From contig NC_011693.1 in assembly GCF_000150955.2 (NCBI RefSeq), positions 428,047 through 492,046 of the forward strand: a DNA stretch of 64,000 nucleotides, given 5' to 3'. Origin of the DNA: Phaeodactylum tricornutum CCAP 1055/1 (Eukaryota > Bacillariophyta > Bacillariophyceae > Surirellales > Neidiaceae). The number at the start of each line of letters is the position of its first letter. Positions within the stretch are counted from its first letter, which is position 1. The position numbers and the translations under genes are program-made. Shown piece by piece: positions 1 through 9,186 of this stretch. The notes beneath the pieces were generated by a model that ran no database searches, was not told the origin of the DNA, and saw only the letters and a program-made list of their open reading frames with translations.

Positions 1-1719
1 CTTGCGTCGCTCCAGGCTTCGCTTCGCGAGGGCCGAACTGCCTTATGGCAGAGGTTGGAGGAGGAATACGGATCCTCACACGCCGCCGCCATCTTTGCGG
101 ACGCCAGTGGTGTAAGTCGGGGGCGTCTCGCCTTACGGCCTCCACTAGAGCCCAAGGACACCAACAGCGACACTGCAACGGAGGATGCCAACGATGGCTG
201 GCAATCGATGGTCCACAAATTTGCCTTGAAACTACTCCAAAATGCATTACAATCTGATGGAGACAAAGCCAAGAGTCCCTTTGTCTGGGCGACGGGTGGG
301 CACTCCGCCACGGCAGGGCACGGCAATTTTTACGACGAATCCTACACTGCCGTATTGGAGGACAAAGTCGTGCCGATTCTGGAACCGCTCGGCATTGCCT
401 TTCAAGGTCGCAATTACGCCATGGGCGGGACTCCTAGTGGACCCGAGATCGCTTCTTGTATCGAAAGTGTTTTTGGGAGTGATCCTGATGTCCTTGTTTG
501 GGACACTGGCATGACGGATGGAAATCGCGTAGACTTGATGGGCCTGTACTTGGCACGAGCGGCCTTATTGCCTAGCCGACCCGTGACTTTGGTCCTGCAC
601 CATGGTGCACAGCCACAACGCCTCCAAGTACTAAAAGACTGGCAAGCGTTCGGCCTGCCGATTCTCCAGCAAGACGAGCGGGTGTCCCGAGACATGAACA
701 GTGCCATTCCGGAAACGTTGGGTTTGAACCAAGCCCAAATCGACGCTATGCCACCTTTCGTTCGACAGTTTAAATGCGAAGGCAAAATTGAAAGCGGCGA
801 TCCTGGCTGTGCCGATGCGAAATGGAATAGCAAGGCGTGCACCGGTCGCAAGTTTAGGACATCCTGGCACCCCGGTTGGAAGTGGCACGCGATGGCTGGC
901 AATTTGTACGCTCTTTTCGTTACAGACATTGTCCAGGACGCCTTGACGCTGCTCCAATCGCGCGTGGCGGAATGGCCCGACCTTCGAGAGGAGCTACTGG
1001 CGCGGGAAGCTGCTTTGAACGAAGCTTTTCGCAAGGCACCCTTGCCGGCGTGGACCCGAAAACTACTGGACGAAGAGCCGCAATCCGATATCGATTTAGA
1101 CGTGATCTTTCGTCAACCCAGTCTTTGTCACACGGCTAGATTGCCGGCCGAGATTCGCCACCTGGGTATACTGACGGACACCACGACTCAGGTTGGGTTT
1201 TCACACTACGATAAGGGCCTGTCTCAAACTGATGCCATTGCGTTGCCCAATAAGGCTGATACTACCATGCGGCTCGCATACGATCCCGACGATCGGCAAG
1301 ACTGCAACGAAACCATCCAAATGGACTATAAAGATTTTTTTCTGGTCCACGAAAAGGATGGGTGGCAGGAGCTAACTTTGCCAAATGATCGCGAGGTGGA
1401 AGCCTACTTTCCTACGACGCCACCTAAATTCCACGGTTACGTAGCCATTTGTTTCGCTTTTTGTGACTGGGATCATTGTAAGCCACACGACAGTCACGCC
1501 GAAGCAATGAGTGCTAGCTCTAATTCAACGTCGAGTGTTGGTGAGATGCAAGTGAACGGGGTGGCCGTGACGAATCTGACTACCTGGGAAGGATGCGAAT
1601 TTTTGCGAAACTTACAAGGACACCGATGGCTACCCGACAATAATGGTAAATTCACTATACGAGCTCGAATAACTGAAACCGACGCGTATTTCCGGTTCAG
1701 TTCCTTTATAATATGGTAA
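1..1719 (+). CDS. SGNH-hydrolase-like protein, 5' partial
   Basis: The frame is open from the first base of the window to a TAA at 1717-1719, so the 5' end lies outside; 572 codons are visible. Blocks typical of SGNH/GDSL-type esterases or acyltransferases occur in order: a Gly-rich GGHSATAGHG (candidate nucleophile Ser, about residue 98 of the visible part), RNYAMGG, WDTGMTDG (in the place of the GxND block) and SWHPGWKWHAM (candidate catalytic His, about residue 290). The last 200 residues form a separate, probably beta-rich region with several Cys. Family membership is inferred from these blocks; substrate is unknown. A glycan or polysaccharide O-acyl substrate would fit the neighbouring glycosyltransferases but is a guess. 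The first Met in the neighbourhood (45) is in another frame, so the true start must be upstream. Confidence 0.6.
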   Translation, partial: LASLQASLREGRTALWQRLEEEYGSSHAAAIFADASGVSRGRLALRPPLEPKDTNSDTATEDANDGWQSMVHKFALKLLQNALQSDGDKAKSPFVWATGGHSATAGHGNFYDESYTAVLEDKVVPILEPLGIAFQGRNYAMGGTPSGPEIASCIESVFGSDPDVLVWDTGMTDGNRVDLMGLYLARAALLPSRPVTLVLHHGAQPQRLQVLKDWQAFGLPILQQDERVSRDMNSAIPETLGLNQAQIDAMPPFVRQFKCEGKIESGDPGCADAKWNSKACTGRKFRTSWHPGWKWHAMAGNLYALFVTDIVQDALTLLQSRVAEWPDLREELLAREAALNEAFRKAPLPAWTRKLLDEEPQSDIDLDVIFRQPSLCHTARLPAEIRHLGILTDTTTQVGFSHYDKGLSQTDAIALPNKADTTMRLAYDPDDRQDCNETIQMDYKDFFLVHEKDGWQELTLPNDREVEAYFPTTPPKFHGYVAICFAFCDWDHCKPHDSHAEAMSASSNSTSSVGEMQVNGVAVTNLTTWEGCEFLRNLQGHRWLPDNNGKFTIRARITETDAYFRFSSFIIW

Positions 1720-2116
1720 AGCAAAACCGATCAACACATGTAGAGTCCAGGTAGTGATTACATTGCAGTGCATTCTTTTTGTGATTTTTGATGCAGCAAA
1801 AAATTTCAAAAGTTGACTTGAACTTACATTAGAAATAATTGTTCACCGGACATAGGTTAGACACACACCTCAGAATTGATAGTCACTGTCGGTATTTACA
1901 GTACCTTTAAAAAGGCCTCGAGCGTTAATCAACAAACCTTTTTGAAACGAAAATGACCGCAGAATGTCAAACACATCAATTCGGTAAAAGTGAATGTGGT
2001 CTCAAAAAGGCTGTTCACTACAGGATCAGAATGGAGCGTCATGGGCTGCGACCTGTAAACCCGTGGGGACCAACTCGCTCCTGACAAACTCCATCGATGA
2101 TTGGTGCGCAATTTGC
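1720..2116. other. Intergenic, AT-rich
   Basis: About 400 bases between two same-strand genes. It must hold the 3' UTR of the SGNH-like gene and the promoter of the GT47 gene. The GT47 frame is also open for 41 codons upstream of the chosen Met, from 1994. No other gene or repeat seen. Confidence 0.5.
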
Positions 2117-3505
2117 ATGAAGACTGTGTGGCTTGGCATCGTTTTGTTAAGTGGGTTTCAATGCTGGCTCGTCCTCCGACAACAGCGGCACTACCAATCA
2201 TCGTTTGCTAGAAACAATCCCGATATTGAACATAGTTCCACCCCCCAACCTTTGCGTTTTCGAACTGCGTTGCAGCAATGGGGAAATTTTAATGCAACAA
2301 GGACGTTGAATGATCGAACTATTTCAATCACTTATGATGTCGAAACTGGCTTTCATAAGAACGAACAAAGACTAGGTCCTGAGCCACCAGCCAGAGTCCT
2401 ATTGACTAACTACGGTTGGAATCATCCTAATCAAACTCATCGCGGTCTTCAGTTCCCTCGATCCCTAAGGATGCGAGAGATCCTTGGTGGTATAGTTCAG
2501 CATCCATGGTTTGAACCCACTGGGTGGGAAGACTTTACTTCTGGTAGACGAGAGATGAATCCCCGCCAGCGCTATTATGTCTTTCTGGATGTGGAAACCT
2601 GTTTTGAATCTAACTGGCCTGCCTACGGACGGGGATACCAAGCCAACTCGGACCGATTCGGGGGTCGCCGAGTCCGACCCAAAGTATCCGCCCCCTGTAG
2701 ACGTCTCGAAAATTGTGAGTATCTTCACAAGGCTCTGAACTCGTCTGTGTTTCTACACCGTGGCCGCAACTCTACTCATGATCGTCGACATGTGATCATG
2801 ATATACTTTGACTGTCGAGGAAGTGGTGTGAACGCCAAGCTGCGTGCTGAGATTTTTCCAGACGCGCCGATAGCCTTGGTTTCTATGTCATCTTCGAAAA
2901 CACAACTGCAAGGCGAGTTCGACCAAGGACTGCCACCTCCAGCCGCTACCAGTATTGAACTGGACGAAGTCCAAAAAGAACAAATACAAGATTGTGACGA
3001 ACGCAGTCGACCCTACAAGCTATCCTTTATTGGAAATTTTCGTCACTTTATTCGAACAGAGTTGCAGTTCTTGCACAATGGTGACACTTTCATTGTTCTG
3101 AACAACACCGAACTCAACCAACAACGGCCCAACGAAACATACACGGATATCTTGGCGAAATCACAATTTGCTGCCACTCCCCGTGGGGACAATCTGTTCA
3201 CATATCGTTTCACGGAAGTTTTAGCCAGTGGCGCAATTCCAGTTGTACTAGCAGATCATTGGGTTTTGCCCTTTCGACCAGAGTTAGTCGATTGGACTGG
3301 TTGCGCTGTTATTATCCCAGAAGGTCGAGCGATAACGACGGAACACGTGGTGAACGCTATTTCTTCGGAAGAAATATGTCGGCGAAGGAAGCGGTGCTAT
3401 CAAATCTACGAAAGCTACATAATTTCTGCCACTAAAACCGTCGCGGCTATTGTTGACGGTTTAGAGCTGGTCGGCATCCCTGGACCCGAAGAAAAACTTC
3501 TTTAA
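2117..3505 (+). CDS. Exostosin-like (GT47) glycosyltransferase
   Basis: A 462-residue type II membrane protein. The Met at 2117 is chosen because it is followed at once by a hydrophobic signal anchor (about residues 2-19: KTVWLGIVLLSGFQCWLVL). The frame is also open upstream to a Met at 1994, which would bury the anchor 42 residues in. The C-terminal half matches the exostosin fold pattern: LSFIGNFRH, then SQFAATPRGDN (about residue 350), then the EVLASGAIPVVLADHWVLPF block that in GT47 enzymes forms the nucleotide-sugar site. Several Cys and N-x-S/T sequons fit a Golgi-lumenal enzyme. The family transfers sugars to polysaccharides or glycoproteins; donor and acceptor cannot be read from the sequence. 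No intron is needed. Confidence 0.8.
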   Translation: MKTVWLGIVLLSGFQCWLVLRQQRHYQSSFARNNPDIEHSSTPQPLRFRTALQQWGNFNATRTLNDRTISITYDVETGFHKNEQRLGPEPPARVLLTNYGWNHPNQTHRGLQFPRSLRMREILGGIVQHPWFEPTGWEDFTSGRREMNPRQRYYVFLDVETCFESNWPAYGRGYQANSDRFGGRRVRPKVSAPCRRLENCEYLHKALNSSVFLHRGRNSTHDRRHVIMIYFDCRGSGVNAKLRAEIFPDAPIALVSMSSSKTQLQGEFDQGLPPPAATSIELDEVQKEQIQDCDERSRPYKLSFIGNFRHFIRTELQFLHNGDTFIVLNNTELNQQRPNETYTDILAKSQFAATPRGDNLFTYRFTEVLASGAIPVVLADHWVLPFRPELVDWTGCAVIIPEGRAITTEHVVNAISSEEICRRRKRCYQIYESYIISATKTVAAIVDGLELVGIPGPEEKLL

Positions 3506-3806
3506 TAGCGTTTGCGGTTGGAAACCTACACTCTAGTAGCAATTTCAATTAACCTGTGAGCGCCACAGCAAGCCAACAAGTGGACGAACTGGGATATGCC
3601 GGCCTTTGCAAGAGCAACGTGGCAACAAGTTTCGGCATGTCAAGGTCTATATCCAAACCATTCTACGAATTCTTTGGTCCGACAGGATAAGCACCCCATT
3701 AGAGTAGGCACTTGACTGTGCACGCTTGTCCTCTGTTTTCGTGACACGTATCGGCATGCCTTTAACTAAGCTGCTTCACGTGTTGTCTCTGCACTTACGA
3801 TGACAT
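3506..3806. other. Short convergent intergenic region
   Basis: About 300 bases between the 3' ends of the GT47 gene (+) and the duplicated glycosyltransferase gene (-). Nothing beyond 3' UTR sequence is recognised. Confidence 0.4.
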
Positions 3807-6581
3807 CTACATTCCGTCTTCGATGAATGCTTGCCTACGTAGCCACTTCGCATAATTTGGTCCGAATCGATCCCACTGGTGAACCACCCGAGATCGTGTA
3901 CCGTCAGCTTCGGTAAAGAAACCCTCATCGTCGGTCAGATTGTATTGGAGACCAATCCAGAGCTTTTCTCCTGCGCCATCGTATGGAATGTTGGCAGCTA
4001 CTCAAAGACGTGGCGCAGAAGGGTGAGGCCGAAGTCGTTTTCAAAACCATGATTTTCATTGCCACTAAAATCGTACCTTGTAGTTCGGAAATGCTTGCAT
4101 TTCTGGCTTTCATATTCTTGACATGCTGGTGATAGGTGCGTGCCCCCGGAACACCAACGGTATTAACGGTACCCCCACTCCGGTTCCTGATAGCTGTGGC
4201 GAATGGTAGCTGTCCGGAATAAAATAGGTAGTTGTGTATACTTTGGTCGTCTCCGTTGATGTCAAATCGACATTTTGGATCTTCGATCCAAACCTTCATC
4301 TCGGCGTACATTATTTCGAGGTACTTCAGCATGGCGGCTCGAGTACCGGCAGTCGTCCCCGAACAAAGCATTGTCTGATTGTACTCCACGCCCTTGCATG
4401 CTTCGATAGGCCACTGTGTGAGCCAATGCTTTGTCGTTTGCCGGGGATCTTCTTCGAACACGTGCAGGCCCTGCACTGCCGGTGATCCTGGACCGAATGG
4501 GTCTCGCTGAAATATTGAGTCTCGAACGTCCATAATCAAAACAGGCCCGGTACATGTATCACAATCTTCCAGCCAATCCTTTATCAAAGGAAAGCGACTC
4601 CATCGAATCTTGATATCAGCATACGGAGCCGCGCACTGCGTTTTCTTGAAGATGTCGTTTTGTTTGTTGGCATCGGAATACGAACAATTCACCCATTGCT
4701 GTATCTTGGGAACGACATTACGGGATTCGAAATAGTCCAGGACTTCTTGACTCACATCAGGCGCCACTCCTAGTATCACATGGCCTTTGTAGCCGCTGTT
4801 TCGCAACGAACCGACAAATTGAGTGTATACCCTTAGGTCGTACCCAGACGCCATTCCTAGAACGGTGGCGGTAGAGCTATCACCCATCACATCGATTGTC
4901 TCGTAGAGAACAGTGTCAGTCAGATCAACCCCAGTATCGGTGGCGTTTCGAATCAAGCTACTTTCTGGTGGTGCATCCTCGCGTATTGTCTCCGAAACAA
5001 CGGAAGAGACCTGCAAGGCTGCCTTTTTTTCTCCTACCCCATCTCCTTGCATTACTTCCTCGTCGTGTACAAACGACTTTCCGTTTAGCCACATTCCATG
5101 AAATTGTGGACCAAAGCGATCAAATTGGTGTATGACACGAGATCGGCTACCATCGGCTTCAATAAAAAAACCTTCGTCGTCAGTGAAGTTGTAGTCTAGC
5201 CCAATCCATAGTTTTTCGTTGGCTCCGGGGTACGGTACTTTATTGGCTATCGTTTCGTGCACTCCAAAAGGTGAGACCGAGTGATTGTCTTGCCGTATTC
5301 TGATCACCACAACAACAGTAACATACCTTCCTGAATGTCTTTACCGTACAACTCTTGCTGTTCCTTGGTGTGTTGTTTCCACGTCCGGGCACCATCGACG
5401 CCAACCGTGTTGACGATTCCACCGGAGCGGTGGGGTATAGCGTTGGCGAAGGGTAACTGTCCGGAGTAGAAAAGGTAGTTGTGCATGCTCTGATCGTCAC
5501 CGTTGATATTGAACCGGCACTTGGTATCGTTAATCCAAACTTTCATTTCAGCGTACATGATTTCCAAGTATCGGAGCATGGCGACTCGGGTACCGACGGT
5601 CGTTCCGGAACAAAGCATAGGCTTTTCGTACTGGACTCCCTTGCACTCTTGGATTGGCCACTTGGTCAACCAGTGTTGCGTCGTCTGTCACGCAATCCAG
5701 AAGCGTACAGCGTGAGTACTTTTTTTTGTAGACCCGCTGACTGTAAAATCATACTATTGGATGGAGGGGTTCGCCCAACCTTACCTGAGTAACGTGTTCT
5801 TCAACTACCTGCAAGCCGTATACCGTAGGAGAGCCTTGTCCGAAAGGATTTTTCTGAAAGTACGAATCGCGGACGTCTATAATGAGAACCGGACCGGTAC
5901 AGGCTGCGCACTCTTGCAGCCAATCTCGAATCAAAGGAAAGCGACTCCACCGAATCTTAATGTCCGGATAGGGATGGGCACAGGTTGTCTTTTGAAAAAT
6001 ATCGTTCTTGCGATCGCTGTCCGAGTACGTGCAATTGACCCACGTTTGCACTTTGGCAGTCACGTTGCGTCGACGCAAGTATTCCAGGATTGCGGGGTCG
6101 ACGTCGGGTGCCACACCCAAAAAAACGTGACCTTGGAATCCGGAACGTCGCAACGACCCCACGAATCTTTGGTAGACACCCAGTCGATATCCGGAGGCCA
6201 TGCCCATGACGGATGCCGAAGAAGTGTCCCCGTGCCAATCGGTACCTTGGTACAAGATAGGATCCGATACGTCCACTCCCGTGTCCGTCTGTGTTCGAAC
6301 TGTGGTAGCGATGGTTGCGGGGCGTCCCACAATTGCATGGTGCGGGATGGTCCGACTGGTATCGGTAACGTTGCGGACGGAATTTCTCGTTGAGTGCTGC
6401 TGCTTTTGTTGTTTCGTTTGTCGTTTAGGCGGGGGCCGACCCCGTTCGGAATCCAATTCTCGAACGCGCGCGAGAATTCGGAGGATTGCGACAAGACGGC
6501 AATGTGGAAGCCGATGCTGACCAATGCCGTGAATCCTGCCGCTCCCAGCAGAAGGGTCCGCATGGACTTTGTCGTCAGCAT
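3807..6581 (-). CDS. Internally duplicated GT-A-like glycosyltransferase
   Basis: Proposed model: complement(3807..3997, 4077..5261, 5327..5684, 5785..6288, 6441..6581), about 792 residues. Two homologous units of about 370 residues lie head to tail in one reading frame. Each has TDTGVD near its start, GMASGY, then WVNCSYSD or WVNCTYSD, then a DxD-like LIMDVRD or LIIDVRD followed by FQ..PFG, then CSGTTAGTR or CSGTTVGTR, INGDDQS, and a terminal GEKLWIGL-type or NEKLWIGL-type block. This is the pattern of nucleotide-diphospho-sugar transferase-like GT-A proteins. Both units keep a phase-1 intron at the same place, before the last block (5262-5326 and 3998-4076); an additional phase-0 intron (5685-5784) is in unit 1 only. 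The signal anchor (about residues 7-28 from 6581: MRTLLLGAAGFTALVSI) lies in another frame from unit 1. It joins with an intron from a GT donor at 6440 to an acceptor at 6289 (152 nt) or to nearer acceptors 38-44 nt away. The frame of unit 1 has no ATG of its own before the domain. Donor sugar unknown. Confidence 0.65.
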
Positions 6582-7725
6582 TTGTGTCGACGAAGAACGG
6601 CAGCCCAAATCCAGCAACCGGCCTGAACGGTAGAAAACACACAAAAACCTCAACTATCGGATTTCTCGTGTGAAATGCCAAAAAGTGGAAACCCTCTGGT
6701 TGGAAATGGATTCCGAGGTTATTCCAACAATTGTTTGTGTTCGATAGCTACTTACTCTAGTAGAGGACACCAGCTAGGCAGAGGTCACGGTCGATCCAGC
6801 TGGGGCCGCGGCTCCCATGGTGTTGCAGTAGTAGACCGCATGTACATTCCAGACGGGCGCGTCGTCAACGGACAAGTACCGGTCTTGGATGTATTTCGAT
6901 CCCGTTCGGTACCGGCAACTAGAGAGGAATCCTACACCAGATAACGGACAGTGAGTATACTATGCAGTGTTGTCGTGTAAGGAACCCGTCCGTCAGAATC
7001 GATCCATTCCCATTGTCTGCAATAAGTCTTCTACCTACATAGGGGAAAAACCGTGTTCTGCTGTCTGCTACAATAAATATCAGATCGTCTGAGAAAAAGG
7101 TAGGAATCAGAGGTCGGTATGGTTCGTCCGCGTGCACGGTTGGCTGTTGGTGTCAAGGCGACCTTCGAATTCGTACACGGCGGGACGCTGGCAAGGTTCC
7201 TTCCTTTGTCGAGAGGTACCTAATTACAGAAAAAATGTAGAAAGATAACCTTGCCCGGCGATTGACACTGAAAGCGGGATTTGCCGGCATTTACAGTTAT
7301 CCATGTGCTTCAATTCTTATGTTGTCTACGAATCAATTTACCTTCCCGTATGACAACGACACATGGCTTCTCAACGACATCTCCGCACTAATTGCTGGTT
7401 CGCAGTAAGCGCGGTGAAAAACGTCTGAGCGAGCTATCTCACGTGTTGATTCTAGAGTAGAGAGCAGAAAATGCCATAGAGCTTGACTAGGTAATGGCGC
7501 CCGCATGGTTTCGCTCCCACGGTTCTTCATGTACGAATACTGAAAAGGAGCGAAACTGCTCTGAAGCTAGAGAGCGCCTGACCCGTCATACGTTTCGAAC
7601 GGTAGTATATCGTCGGACTGGACCCTCTCCTCTGACACCGACGCCTAACGCGTAGTACACCAGGGCATTGTCTCTCGTCTCGTGCCTCCTGGAGTTGGTA
7701 TACTACAGCATAGTACACCAGCATC
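6582..7725. other. Divergent intergenic region, about 1.1 kb
   Basis: Between the divergent duplicated glycosyltransferase (-) and methyltransferase (+) genes. Short open frames here (for example 6675-6944 +) show no recognisable protein features. Presumably two promoters and 5' UTRs. Confidence 0.4.
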
Positions 7726-8922
7726 ATGTCCAACACAGCACGTACACAGCGGAAAGGTACTTTCGGTAACGGCTCCAAACGAAGGGCATCATGGACCGTA
7801 ACACCGCTTGTCGTGGGAATCGTCGTCATGATAGGTTTCGGCCTCTTCAACTACGACGCAGCATTCGATGCGAGCCGTGGAGTTGAAAACACACTGCTGC
7901 ATCTGGCCAGGGTAGACACGGCTAGCGCAATCGCCTCCTTCACGTCCACCTCGTCCTCTCCTTACCCTGGCTGGGATCCAGCCAATCCCCTCGGGATTCC
8001 ACAGGGCCAGGCACCCAACCTACCGTCAATACGTGACTCCACGTCCAACGCTAAGCGTGCCAATTACGGCGGCCAAGGTGACAAGCCCCACCTCGGCGGC
8101 TTTACCGAATTCGACATCCAAGGCCTCTCTCCTCATGTATGGAAGCACATGATTCAAGACTATGGCGTACACTCAGTCCTCGACGTTGGTTGTGGACGCG
8201 GAATAAGCACGTCGTGGTTCCACATGCACGGCGTGCAGGTTCTGTGTGTTGAGGGATCCTACGATGCCGTACAAAATTCTGTCCTACCCGATCCAGCGAA
8301 TCAGGTCGTCGAACACGATTTTTCCCGCGGTCCCTGGTGGCCCCGCGACACCTTCGACGCTGTTTGGGCGGTCGAATTTCTCGAACACGTCAACGTACAA
8401 TACCACTTCAACTACATCGCTGCCATGCGCAAGGCCGCTCTCTTGTTCGTTTCCAGTTCCCGTTGGGGCGGCTGGCATCACGTCGAAGTGCATCAAGACG
8501 ACTGGTGGATTCGCAAGTACGAACTCTACGGCTTCCGCTACGACGACACCTTGACCCAACAGGTCCGTGAGTGGGCTACCGAGGAAAGTCGGGACGTCAA
8601 CGCCACGACGGCGCCCAATGGAAAACCCTGGAACGCCCAACACGTATGGTTGTCCATGAAGGTATTTGTCAATCCTGCTGTTGCCGCCCTACCCGCCCAC
8701 GCCCATTTGTTTCCCGAAAACGGCTGCTTCCAGGGACGAGGGGAGGGTGGCCGCATTCATAATCGGGAGTGCGGCACCGGCAAGGACGCTGCCCTGGAAA
8801 CCAAACTCGATCCGGCAATGTATCCGCTCACCCTGGATCCCAGCATGGATACGGCGTGGACGACACATATTCAAAGACACCTCGCAAAGTCCCAGAGTAT
8901 TCAATCGTCGCAAGCGCAATAG
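7726..8922 (+). CDS. Membrane-anchored SAM-dependent methyltransferase
   Basis: 398 residues, single exon, ATG at 7726. A basic N terminus is followed by one hydrophobic anchor (about residues 26-43, VTPLVVGIVVMIGFGLF), giving a type II topology with the domain in the ER/Golgi lumen or facing away from the cytosol. The class I methyltransferase core is clear: motif I VLDVGCGRG (about residue 152), an acidic end of strand 2 (VLCVEGS), FDAVWAVEFLEHV as the post-II/motif IV region, then ALLFVSSSRWGGWHHVEVH. The region after the core is Cys-poor and rich in Trp and His. The family uses S-adenosylmethionine; the acceptor is unknown. Location between glycosyltransferase and sugar-nucleotide genes makes a glycan O-methyltransferase an attractive but unproven idea. 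Confidence 0.75.
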   Translation: MSNTARTQRKGTFGNGSKRRASWTVTPLVVGIVVMIGFGLFNYDAAFDASRGVENTLLHLARVDTASAIASFTSTSSSPYPGWDPANPLGIPQGQAPNLPSIRDSTSNAKRANYGGQGDKPHLGGFTEFDIQGLSPHVWKHMIQDYGVHSVLDVGCGRGISTSWFHMHGVQVLCVEGSYDAVQNSVLPDPANQVVEHDFSRGPWWPRDTFDAVWAVEFLEHVNVQYHFNYIAAMRKAALLFVSSSRWGGWHHVEVHQDDWWIRKYELYGFRYDDTLTQQVREWATEESRDVNATTAPNGKPWNAQHVWLSMKVFVNPAVAALPAHAHLFPENGCFQGRGEGGRIHNRECGTGKDAALETKLDPAMYPLTLDPSMDTAWTTHIQRHLAKSQSIQSSQAQ

Positions 8923-9186
8923 TCGCTAACTCAATAACGATCGAACCGATTTGATGCTTTTTGTTTGCTGCAACTTCTACTTATAGTGACGGTTTAAGAG
9001 ATCTGCCGTTAGTAATCGAAACGGCCCACGGCAAGCACAACGCAAGCAAATCTAAATGTCGAAAACGTGTTCGGAACCGTGTGTTGCGCCTCCAATAGAG
9101 TGCGAGAAAAGCTTGGTCGCACCGTATGCTTGAGCTTGTAGGTGCATCCAGAAGCGAAGATAGACCTGATGAGGCCTACTACTCGT

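Noticed and set aside
414-1034. Long minus-strand frame opposite the SGNH-like gene
   Set aside because: Antisense shadow of a well-supported coding region; no domain.
6675-6944. 89-codon plus-strand frame with Gly/Arg repeats
   Set aside because: Overlaps the 5' region of the duplicated glycosyltransferase, no conserved motif, low-complexity composition.
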